A stretch of 21,252 nt of DNA, from the NCBI GenBank assembly GCA_028686565.1, contig JAQUBU010000009.1, positions 1-21,252 of the forward strand. Reading direction: 5' to 3'. The DNA is from Syntrophomonadaceae bacterium. GTDB lineage: Bacteria; Bacillota; Syntrophomonadia; Syntrophomonadales; Syntrophomonadaceae. Made by a program: the position numbers and the translations under genes. The notes beneath the pieces are model-generated. The model had not been told where the DNA came from, made no database searches, and saw only the letters and a list, made by a program, of their open reading frames with translations. Numbering within the stretch: position 1 is the first letter of the stretch; each line of letters opens with the position of its first letter. Positions 1-5,946 of the stretch are shown here, piece after piece.

Positions 1-328
1 TATGTTTCTGCCGGGTAGCAGTCTTAATGGCGGTAATTATTTGCCGGGTAATACATAATTCGGCAAAGGCTCGAAATGATGTCAGCTTGTCCAACTTATA
101 ATCACGAATTGCCTTAAAAAGACCTATCATACCTTCTTGTATGATATCCTCTTTATCAGCTCCAATGAGAAAATACGATCTGGCTTTAGCTCTTACGAAA
201 TTTTTATATTTATCCATTAGAAATTCAATTGCAAATTGATCGCCTTGCTGAGCTAGTTCCACTATTTCTTCGTCACATATATCCAAATATGTTAGACAAA
301 TTCTTCTCACAGCGACAGAACCGGACAT
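1..328 (-). CDS. sigH: RNA polymerase sigma-H factor (SigH/Spo0H), 5' part only
   Basis: This is the first 109 codons of the sigma factor that, in endospore formers, directs early stationary-phase and sporulation transcription with core RNA polymerase. The visible protein has sigma region 2: a stretch beginning DEEIVELAQQGDQ, then the core-binding and -10-recognition helices with FVRAKARSYFLIGADKED, IIQEGMIGLFKAIRDY and FAELCITRQIITAIKTATR. These are almost diagnostic of the SigH family. The C-terminal region 4 lies beyond the left edge. The ATG is preceded at good spacing by GGAGG. A near-consensus sigma-A promoter and a structured repeat lie upstream. The B. subtilis neighbour yacP (NYN-domain RNase), normally between rlmB and sigH, is absent here. 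The identification is very secure; only the window edge truncates the gene. Confidence 0.96.
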   Translation of the reverse strand, partial: MSGSVAVRRICLTYLDICDEEIVELAQQGDQFAIEFLMDKYKNFVRAKARSYFLIGADKEDIIQEGMIGLFKAIRDYKLDKLTSFRAFAELCITRQIITAIKTATRQKH

Positions 329-348
329 TCAATCGCCTCCATTAGTTA

Positions 349-436
349 TTTTTAAGCATCGAAAGATAAACTGCAAAGCAGTTTATTTCGCACCGCTGCA
401 ACAAGGCAGGGGACATCTTTTCGCCTTGTTATATAA
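349..436 (-). repeat. structured leader repeat, copy A (upstream of sigH)
   Basis: This is copy A of a dispersed intergenic element, also present at 1418-1557 and 11801-11930. Reading the minus strand, it holds two hairpins. The first pairs AACAAGGC with GCCTTGTT around a 15-nt loop. The second is an 8-bp stem (367-374 with 378-385, 3-nt loop) continued after a 2-nt bulge by CGAAA/TTTCG (360-364 with 386-390). Conserved blocks are GTTGCAGC before the second hairpin and GATGCTTAAA after it. The copy lies between the sigH promoter and its ribosome binding site, so it should be transcribed as 5' leader. Compared with copies B and C it lacks an internal segment containing CCTATTAA. Whether it acts as RNA or is only a mobile palindrome cannot be told from one genome. 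Confidence 0.7.
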
Positions 437-458
437 ACACAATACACACATCTTCTTA

Positions 459-487
459 ATTATAGCCATTGACCCATAGCTAGTCAA
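459..487 (-). promoter_or_regulatory. sigma-A-type promoter for sigH
   Basis: On the minus strand TTGACT (482-487) and TATAAT (459-464) are separated by exactly 17 bp, a near-perfect housekeeping promoter. Transcription would start near 452, giving a leader of roughly 120 nt that contains repeat copy A. No other gene lies between it and sigH, so sigH can be transcribed independently of rlmB. Confidence 0.8.
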
Positions 488-617
488 TATATCTGTATTA
501 ACCCTTCTAATGATGAACCTTAATTCACAGATAATTATTCATATTTACCATAAAGGCAGGATTTTTGCTACTCCCGCATTACTCCTGCTCGCAGTTTTTT
601 TCGTGTTTAAGGGATGA

Positions 618-1355
618 TTATGCTTCAGTTCTCTGGCGAATTACCTCATAAATCAATAATGCCGAAGCAACGGAAGCATTCAGGGAATTAATTTTCCCTT
701 GCATGGGGATTTTGACTAAAATATCACAATTTTCTTTTACCAGCCTGCGCATCCCCTGACCTTCTCCTCCTATTACCAGTACCGTAGGGCTTGGGATCAC
801 AGCAGCAAAATAATCCTGGGTACCATTCATATCCGCACCAATGACCCAGAATCCCTTTTCTTTAAGATCCTTGATAACATTTACCAGATTGGTCTCTTTA
901 ATTATTGGCATGTGCTCTACAGCTCCGGCTGACGCTTTTGCTACCGCAGCGGTTATTTCCACGGATTGGTGCCGGGGAATAACTATACCGTGTACACCGG
1001 CACACTCTGCTGTTCTTATTATCGAGCCCAGGTTCTGCGGGTCCTCAATCCCATCCAGAACAAGCAAAAAGGGACTTTCGCCTTTTAGAGCCGCTATTTC
1101 CAGCACCTCGCCAATTTCACAATATTCATAGCTTTCAACTTTGGCGATAACACCCTGATGATTACTAAGGGAATACATTTGATCAAGCTTTGTTTTCTCA
1201 ACATATTGAACATAAACTCCCTTTTTTTGAGCCAGGCGGAGCAAATCCTCTACACGCTTACTTTGACGGCCATCCTGCAGAAATATTTTTTCAATCCGGC
1301 GGCGGCCTTTCAAGGCTTCCATTATGCTGTTGACTCCAGCCAGTATTTCTTTCAT
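618..1355 (-). CDS. rlmB: 23S rRNA (guanosine-2'-O-)-methyltransferase, RlmB/SpoU family
   Basis: This is a SPOUT-fold, S-adenosylmethionine-dependent 2'-O-methyltransferase, expected to methylate G2251 of 23S rRNA in the peptidyl-transferase P loop. Its 245 aa is the usual family length. The N-terminal substrate-binding domain (about 1-75) starts with AGVNSIMEAL. The catalytic knotted domain has motif 1 with the key Asn and Arg (DPQNLGSIIRTAECAG, 105-120), motif 2 (GGEGQGMRR, 197-205) and motif 3 (IPMQGKINSLNASVA, 216-230). The ATG has AGGAGAAAG just upstream. It follows thyX after about 216 nt containing repeat copy B. The exact target base is inferred from the family; some paralogues act on tRNA or other rRNA sites. 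Confidence 0.93.
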   Translation of the reverse strand: MKEILAGVNSIMEALKGRRRIEKIFLQDGRQSKRVEDLLRLAQKKGVYVQYVEKTKLDQMYSLSNHQGVIAKVESYEYCEIGEVLEIAALKGESPFLLVLDGIEDPQNLGSIIRTAECAGVHGIVIPRHQSVEITAAVAKASAGAVEHMPIIKETNLVNVIKDLKEKGFWVIGADMNGTQDYFAAVIPSPTVLVIGGEGQGMRRLVKENCDILVKIPMQGKINSLNASVASALLIYEVIRQRTEA

Positions 1356-1417
1356 AAAATCTTTCTCCTATTCAGATTGCTACTTCGTTGCCATTATAAA
1401 ATCGTCTTCACGAGTTC

Positions 1418-1557
1418 GTTTAAGCATCAAAGAAACTACACAGTAGTTTCAACATACTGCTGCAACGAGGCAGCGACTCGTTATAACCTGCCACTGTTTT
1501 ATTAATAGGAACCCGACCGTTTAAAGAAGCAGGGGATATATTTTACCTCGTTATACA
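1418..1557 (-). repeat. structured leader repeat, copy B (upstream of rlmB), long form
   Basis: This is the long form of the element, between thyX and rlmB. Read on the minus strand, 1521-1557 resembles the first hairpin part of copy A, with the shared blocks TATAACGAGG and TCCCCTGC. It is followed by a segment with CTTTAAA and TTCCTATTAATAAAACAG that is shared with copy C. Next come a GGCAG/CTGCC stem-loop, the block CCTCGTTGCAGC, the main hairpin (1432-1439 with 1443-1450, 8 bp, 3-nt loop) and GATGCTTAAA. Two base pairs of the main stem differ from copy A, and both changes keep pairing. It lies 63 nt before the rlmB start codon. Confidence 0.7.
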
Positions 1558-1571
1558 TAAGTATTCCCGGA

Positions 1572-2267
1572 TTATTTCAGCGGGATGAAGTTATCATCGG
1601 TCATAATTATCGGGGCATAGTGTTCTGCAGAAAAATTGCTGTCATATTCAACATCAGCAAATAGTACCGGGATTTTTTCTCTAAATAGCAATAGGATAGG
1701 AATGCCTACCTGACGCATTTGGGGATGGGCGGCTTTATCGCAGCGCAGGCGCAGAAAATGCCGCCACTCACGCATATTATAACTAACTACAATCTCAGTT
1801 TTCAGAGAATTGGGCAAGACAGAGCGGGCCTCCTGGGGTGAACGCCCAGCCTTTAACAGGTTCATATAGCTGCTCTCCGCTGTTTGGCAGGAATCCATCC
1901 ATAATTTGTAAGCTTGTGGATCGTCTCTGAAAAAATATGGGTCTATTACACTTATTTCATTACTGAATTTATCTTTGCTATAATTGCAATAACGGGTTGA
2001 TTCCTGACTATAAGCCGCACCTGCTCGATGTCTTACTATTTCATGTGAAATCCCTCTGTCTATAATAAACATCAGGGTTATTTTTTCATGTTCAATTATG
2101 GACTCATGTCCGCTCTTAATGATTCTTTTCAAAAAATCAGGATCGCCTTGTTCCGTCATTTGTCCTTCCGATTTATAACAAACTCTGGCATATCTCTCCA
2201 GTTTGCTTATAACTCGAGGATCTAATTCTGACTGGGGTAATAAAACCTGCGGATTTTGGATAATCAT
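1572..2267 (-). CDS. thyX: FAD-dependent thymidylate synthase ThyX
   Basis: ThyX makes dTMP from dUMP using methylene-tetrahydrofolate, NADPH and FAD. It replaces ThyA in many anaerobes and acts as a homotetramer. The 231-aa protein has the family hallmarks: HESIIEHEKITLMFIIDRGISHE (54-76), the signature starting RHR at 79-81 and ending SxRY at 90-93, CNYSKDKF just after it, and a C-terminal block NMREWRHFLRLRCDKAAHPQ (164-183) of substrate-binding type. The signature has eight residues between RHR and the Ser instead of the usual seven (see findings). The start is set by AAGGAGA 9 nt before the ATG. It sits between mrnC and rlmB, outside the Bacillus gene order. No thyA is visible in the window. 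Confidence 0.94.
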   Translation of the reverse strand: MIIQNPQVLLPQSELDPRVISKLERYARVCYKSEGQMTEQGDPDFLKRIIKSGHESIIEHEKITLMFIIDRGISHEIVRHRAGAAYSQESTRYCNYSKDKFSNEISVIDPYFFRDDPQAYKLWMDSCQTAESSYMNLLKAGRSPQEARSVLPNSLKTEIVVSYNMREWRHFLRLRCDKAAHPQMRQVGIPILLLFREKIPVLFADVEYDSNFSAEHYAPIIMTDDNFIPLK

Positions 2268-2336
2268 TAACAGTTCTCCTTTTTTTTAAATAGTGAGGAG
2301 TAAGGCGTCAGGGGTGAGGCGATAAATCTTGGCAGT

Positions 2337-2365
2337 GTTATACCTTACTCTATATTCCAATGCAA
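2337..2365 (-). promoter_or_regulatory. possible promoter for thyX
   Basis: On the minus strand TTGCAT (2360-2365) and TATAAC (2337-2342) are 17 bp apart, about 70 bp before the thyX start. The -10 is good and the -35 is weak. The 223-nt mrnC-thyX gap holds nothing else convincing: no ORF with a ribosome binding site and no strong terminator. Confidence 0.4.
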
Positions 2366-2490
2366 TTATTACCTTTACCCATAGCATCGTAGAAGTTACC
2401 GTAAGTTGCTTCTTTATTCGTTTTGGAAGAGTTCATCTAAGTCTATCAAGGGTAAGTACAGGAATTTGTTCCAGTTAATGTAAGGCTAAT

Positions 2491-2886
2491 TCAACTTTCT
2501 TCTATACCCAAAGCATGGTTAATAAGAAAAAGAAGCCTTTCTTCATCACCCTTAAGATATAAAAAACCCAAAAGAGCTTCGAAACCGGTGCTCATTTTAT
2601 AGTCACCCAAATCAGCATTGCGCGGTGGTGTGCTCTTGGCATTTCGTCCTCTTTTAACAACATCCTGTTCTTCTATGCTTAAATCATCAAACAAATGACG
2701 TATAACCCTGGCCTGGCTTTCGGCTTTAACTACTTCAACGGTATCATGATGGATGTCTCGTATTTTGCGTTTACCGCTCATCATTACATGGGTCCTGACC
2801 GCCAGTTCAAAAACCGCATCACCAATATAAGCCAGTATAAGGGGAGAATACTCGCTCAATGCCTTCTCATCCAGCTGTTTATGCAT
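2491..2886 (-). CDS. mrnC: Mini-ribonuclease III
   Basis: This is the small RNase III-type endonuclease that matures the ends of 23S rRNA precursors in Bacillota. It contains only the RNase III catalytic domain, with no dsRNA-binding domain. The protein of about 131 aa shows YSPLILAYIGDAVFELAVRTH near residues 15-35 (the Asp of GDAVFE is the catalytic-type acid), a basic segment with KGRNAKSTPPRNAD, and the second acidic motif FEALLGFLYL. I chose the ATG at 2886, with AGGTGG about 10 nt upstream; a TTG two codons earlier is possible. The start overlaps the cysS stop by 8 nt, indicating translational coupling in the cysE-cysS-mrnC operon. Confidence 0.92.
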   Translation of the reverse strand: MHKQLDEKALSEYSPLILAYIGDAVFELAVRTHVMMSGKRKIRDIHHDTVEVVKAESQARVIRHLFDDLSIEEQDVVKRGRNAKSTPPRNADLGDYKMSTGFEALLGFLYLKGDEERLLFLINHALGIEES

Positions 2887-4474
2887 CAGCAAACTTCCAC
2901 CTGGCTCCTTCCCGGCTATCCTCCAGAATAATTCCTTGTTCTTTAAGTTTATCTCTTATGCTGTCTGCCCGGGCATAGTCCTTGTTGGTTTTTAACTCCT
3001 GACGCAAAGCCAGCAGATATACCATTAACTCTTCCACTTGCGGGCTGCGTTCATAACGTAACCTGCTGCCGTTCTCCCCATCTTCCATACTAACACCCAG
3101 GTTTTTAAGAAAATCACGAATATTATCAGCCAGCGCGAAATTCTTTTCGCTGCGTGCTTCCTGTCTCAAGACTGCTATTATCTCTAATACTTTGGATACT
3201 ACAGCTTCTTCATTTCTTAGTTTCTCCACAAATATCCCTAAAACATCGCCCAGTTCCTTATAAATGGCAACAGCCTGCTTTATTGCCGCTTGGTCCAAGG
3301 CATCGCCCCGCTCAGCCAATGCCAAATAGGAATTAATCCGATGAGAAATTTCAAACACTGAAGCAATCGCTTTAGCGGAATTGAAATCATCATCCATGGC
3401 TTCTATAAATTGTTTTCTATAATCCGCAATAAGCTCCACAAATTCCAGTGCTTTGCCTTTAACTTCTCCCGAATCCGCTATATTAACATCATGGAACTCC
3501 GCAGCCAGTAATAAAGTGGTTTTTAATCTTCCTAAAGCCTTGCGGGCTTCCTCCAATTTGGCATCATCAAAATCCAGCGGACTGCGGTAATGAGTAGCAA
3601 TTAAATAAAACCGCACAACGTCTGCCGGATATGCTGCCAGTATGTCACGCAGTATAAAAAAATTACCCAGTGATTTTGACATCTTCTCATTATTGACGGT
3701 GATAAAGCCGTTGTGCATCCAGTAGTTCACAAAAGGCTTGCCGGTTAGCGCTTCAGCTTGAGCTATTTCATTCTCATGATGGGGAAAAATAAGATCACTG
3801 CCCCCACCATGAATGTCCAATGTTTCTCCAAGATACTTAGTCGACATTACTGAACATTCAATATGCCACCCCGGCCGACCTTTTCCCCACGGGCTTTCCC
3901 AGGAGGGTTCCCCGGCCCGAGCCGCTTTCCACAACGCAAAATCCGCTGCGTTCTCTTTGCGTTCATCGACTCCTACCCGGGCACCAGCCAACATGTCCTC
4001 CAGGCTGCGTCCTGAAAGCTTGCCATAATCCGCAAAAGCTCTCACACGGTAATATACATCACCTTCCATCTCGTAGGCAAAGCCTTTTTCCTGCAAGGTT
4101 TGAATAGCAGCAATTATTTCCGGGATATGTTCGCTGACACGAGGATGAACATCTGCCCTTTTGATACCCAAAGCATCCGCATCCTTAAAATATTCTTCAA
4201 TATAACGCTCAGCCAGAAGCAGCGCATCATCGCCCTCTTCGCGGGCCCGGTTAATAATTTTGTCATCCACATCAGTGAAATTTTGCACATATTTTACTTC
4301 ATAACCCCGATATGCCAGGTAACGGCGCACCACGTCAAAAACCACTAAAGGCCGGGCATTACCCAGATGTATGTAGTTGTATGTGGTAGGACCACATACA
4401 TACATTTTTACCTTATGCGGACTCAGTGTTGACAGTTCTTCTTTTTTGCTGTTTAGGGTGTTGTATACTCGCAT
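2879..4474 (-). CDS. cysS: cysteinyl-tRNA synthetase with duplicated C-terminal module
   Basis: This class I aminoacyl-tRNA synthetase attaches cysteine to tRNA-Cys in the cytoplasm. The catalytic domain is complete. MYVCGPT carries the first zinc Cys (C27), HLGN (36-39) is the HIGH motif, WHIECSVMS holds the second zinc Cys, HGGGSDLIFPHHENE gives the zinc His/Glu, and EKMSKSLGN is the KMSKS loop. At 531 aa it is some 60 residues longer than the familiar ~465-aa bacterial enzymes. The excess is explained by a tandem copy of the terminal helical module (426-479 and 480-531), each with an ADxIRDxLK core followed by G and ED. The start has a good GAGAGGAAG site. Its first 62 nt overlap cysE. Expression should follow the cysteine T-box upstream of cysE. 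Confidence 0.96.
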   Translation of the reverse strand: MRVYNTLNSKKEELSTLSPHKVKMYVCGPTTYNYIHLGNARPLVVFDVVRRYLAYRGYEVKYVQNFTDVDDKIINRAREEGDDALLLAERYIEEYFKDADALGIKRADVHPRVSEHIPEIIAAIQTLQEKGFAYEMEGDVYYRVRAFADYGKLSGRSLEDMLAGARVGVDERKENAADFALWKAARAGEPSWESPWGKGRPGWHIECSVMSTKYLGETLDIHGGGSDLIFPHHENEIAQAEALTGKPFVNYWMHNGFITVNNEKMSKSLGNFFILRDILAAYPADVVRFYLIATHYRSPLDFDDAKLEEARKALGRLKTTLLLAAEFHDVNIADSGEVKGKALEFVELIADYRKQFIEAMDDDFNSAKAIASVFEISHRINSYLALAERGDALDQAAIKQAVAIYKELGDVLGIFVEKLRNEEAVVSKVLEIIAVLRQEARSEKNFALADNIRDFLKNLGVSMEDGENGSRLRYERSPQVEELMVYLLALRQELKTNKDYARADSIRDKLKEQGIILEDSREGARWKFADA

Positions 4475-5135
4475 TCCTTGCTTCCTCTCTTGTCAATAAT
4501 TCCAACTTTTTTTCCAGTTCATCAATTCTGGCTTGCATGGCAGTCAATGTATCGGCAATCGGGTCAGGAAGCAGATGGTGTTCCAAATCAACCTCAATCT
4601 TGCCATTCACCACCTTGGCACCATCACGTACTACTATTCTGCCTGGATTTCCGACTACTGTACAATTAGCCGGAACACTCTTTAAAACAACCGCTCCGCC
4701 TCCAATTTTGGCGTTATCGCCAATGGTAATCGCTCCCAGGACTTTGGCGCCTACACTTACAGTTACATTGCTGCCAATGGTTGGATGTCTTTTGCCCTTG
4801 GCCTTGCCGGTTCCGCCTAAAGTTACTCCTTGGTATAAGGTAACATTATCTCCTATTTCTGTAGTTTCTCCTATAACTATACCACTGCCGTGATCGATAA
4901 AGAAACCCTTGCCAATGGTAGCCCCAGGATGAATTTCTATCCCGGTAAAAAAACGGCTGATATGGGACATGAGACGTGCTAAAAAAAACAGTTTTCTTTT
5001 ATAAAGAAAATGCGCAATCCGGTGATTAATAATCGCGTGCAAACCTGGATAGCAAATTATAACCTCCAGGTAACTGCGTGCCGCCGGGTCCCTTTCAAAA
5101 ATTACCTCTATCTCTCTTTTAATGGTAGTAAACAT
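4413..5135 (-). CDS. cysE: serine O-acetyltransferase
   Basis: CysE makes O-acetylserine from serine and acetyl-CoA, the committed step of cysteine synthesis. The protein has a short N-terminal helical region containing RDPAARS (15-21), as in the short Bacillus-type enzymes. A left-handed beta-helix of hexapeptide repeats follows, from about 66 to 168. The catalytic-type histidines are in IDHGSGIVIGE (H82) and KRHPTIG (H117), and the substrate loop is GVTLGGTGK. After the helix comes a tail with a predicted coiled coil (about 195-218, MQARIDELEKKLELL) and a basic end, giving 240 aa against about 217 in B. subtilis. The tail is encoded in the stretch overlapping cysS. AGGAG precedes the ATG. 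A T-box leader sits directly upstream. Confidence 0.95.
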   Translation of the reverse strand: MFTTIKREIEVIFERDPAARSYLEVIICYPGLHAIINHRIAHFLYKRKLFFLARLMSHISRFFTGIEIHPGATIGKGFFIDHGSGIVIGETTEIGDNVTLYQGVTLGGTGKAKGKRHPTIGSNVTVSVGAKVLGAITIGDNAKIGGGAVVLKSVPANCTVVGNPGRIVVRDGAKVVNGKIEVDLEHHLLPDPIADTLTAMQARIDELEKKLELLTREEARNASIQHPKQQKRRTVNTESA

Positions 5136-5163
5136 GCCTTTCTCCTTTCAATGCAAACTTTCC

Positions 5164-5207
5164 AACCCCGTTAACCCTGAGGGACGAGGGATCTGTCCCC
5201 CTCCCCG
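5164..5207. repeat. short G/C-rich palindromic repeat between T-box terminator and cysE
   Basis: On the minus strand GGGGGACAGATCCC is followed by TCGTCCCTCAGGG, giving a GGGAC/GTCCC inverted repeat and a nested CCCT/AGGG. It looks like a small dispersed palindrome inserted between the leader terminator and the cysE ribosome binding site. I see no other full copy in the window. Confidence 0.4.
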
Positions 5208-5211
5208 TAAA

Positions 5212-5249
5212 ATATTAAAAGCCTTTCATCTCTTTAGAGACGAAAGGCT
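5212..5249 (-). terminator. intrinsic terminator of the cysE T-box leader
   Basis: On the minus strand AGCCTTTC pairs with GAAAGGCT and TCTCT with AGAGA (one G-U pair between), closed by a tiny loop and followed by TTTT then AATATTTT. It directly follows the T-box sequence, so it is the regulated terminator that uncharged tRNA would prevent from forming. Confidence 0.85.
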
Positions 5250-5472
5250 TTGACTTCCGCGGTTCCACTCCTGTTGAATGTTATGTAAAGTAACATTCCC
5301 CTTCAAACTTTTAACGGTATAACCGGATATACCTACAATTATTTCGGCATATCTGCTCCCGGGTGCACTTTCAGCAACTTCATACCGTAAAAAGGCTCTC
5401 AGCCGGTGACCTTTTCTCTCTGGCAGCGATAGATGCTTACTCTTCCCATTCTTAGCATTTAAATATTTAATT
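5212..5472 (-). promoter_or_regulatory. T-box riboswitch, cysteine-type, controlling cysE-cysS-mrnC
   Basis: This is a leader RNA that reads the charging state of a tRNA. On the minus strand it has the Stem I landmarks GGGAAGAGTAAG, AGAGAG and a specifier segment GAAAGTGCACC followed by GGGAGC. In known T-boxes the codon directly before ACC is the specifier, which here is UGC (Cys) at 5365-5367. The conserved T-box sequence GTGGAACCGCGG lies at about 5256-5268. The variable base in UGG-A-ACC would pair with a U discriminator, which is what bacterial tRNA-Cys carries. The leader ends in an intrinsic terminator. The specifier, the discriminator base and the downstream cysE-cysS genes all agree on cysteine. 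Confidence 0.93.
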
Positions 5473-5478
5473 ACTTAG

Positions 5479-5507
5479 ATTATATGCAGCATAAAAAATA
5501 ATGTCAA
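5479..5507 (-). promoter_or_regulatory. consensus sigma-A promoter of the T-box/cysE operon
   Basis: On the minus strand TTGACA (5502-5507) and TATAAT (5479-5484) are separated by 17 bp, a perfect match in both hexamers. Transcription would start near 5472, just at the beginning of the T-box leader. Strong constitutive initiation with control by attenuation is the usual design for T-box operons. Confidence 0.9.
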
Positions 5508-5664
5508 TCAGTGAAGCCGGTAATTATTGCGAGCCAAATAATAACAATACACAAAAGAAAAAACAGTAATATCATTGATACAGCAGCAATAGAAAACAGT
5601 TTCTTGCTTCATGGATAGCATTTCTCTTCAATATTTCCCCGCAATTATCACGAGTAATAACCCG

Positions 5665-5940
5665 CCACGATAAACGAAAAGCGTCAGACCGTTTTTCATT
5701 TTCATAATCAATTACGGGGGAAGATTGCCGCGCTGCGCTTGCAATGACAGGTTGGCGCTGCGCTCGCAATTAGTCATGCAGCAAAGCTGCACCACAATAA
5801 ACGAAAAGCGTCAGAGCATTTCCATTTATTGACAATTACCAGGGAAGATTGCCGCGCTGCGCTTGCAATGACAGGTACGCTATTTCATAGCAATGACAGG
5901 TTGGCGCTGCGCTTGCAGTGACAAGTACACTAGTTTCATA
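5665..5940. repeat. degenerate tandem intergenic repeat (two units, period about 127 bp)
   Basis: Two related units start at 5665 and 5792. Each has ACGAAAAGCGTCAGA near its start, then a variable middle, then GGGAAGATTGCCGCGCTGCG and CTTGCAATGACAGG. Shorter echoes of the last part (TTGGCGCTGCGC, GCAATGACAGG) recur to 5940. ATTGC/GCAAT forms a small hairpin. This kind of GCAATGACA repeat is a known type of bacterial intergenic repeat. The remaining part of the gltX-cysE gap (5508-5664) holds no gene I can support. Confidence 0.8.
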
Positions 5941-5946
5941 GCAATG

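Noticed and set aside
2288..2320. GTGAGGAGTAAGGCG-like purine-rich stretch, with a distant echo near 19815 on the other strand
   Set aside because: A simple-sequence type pattern seen in many intergenic gaps; no structure or conserved boundary visible.
4426..4893. 155-codon plus-strand ORF
   Set aside because: Lies antisense to cysE; low-complexity Leu/Pro/Thr-rich product typical of an antisense shadow, without a ribosome binding site.
5572..5769. 65-codon minus-strand ORF starting MRAQRQPVIASAARQS
   Set aside because: It is a translation of the intergenic repeat (the GCAATGACA-type units commonly give such peptides); no ribosome binding site and no family.
5665..5940. Possible CRISPR array
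   Set aside because: Only two long, diverged units of about 127 bp; no short identical repeats with regular unique spacers and no cas genes.
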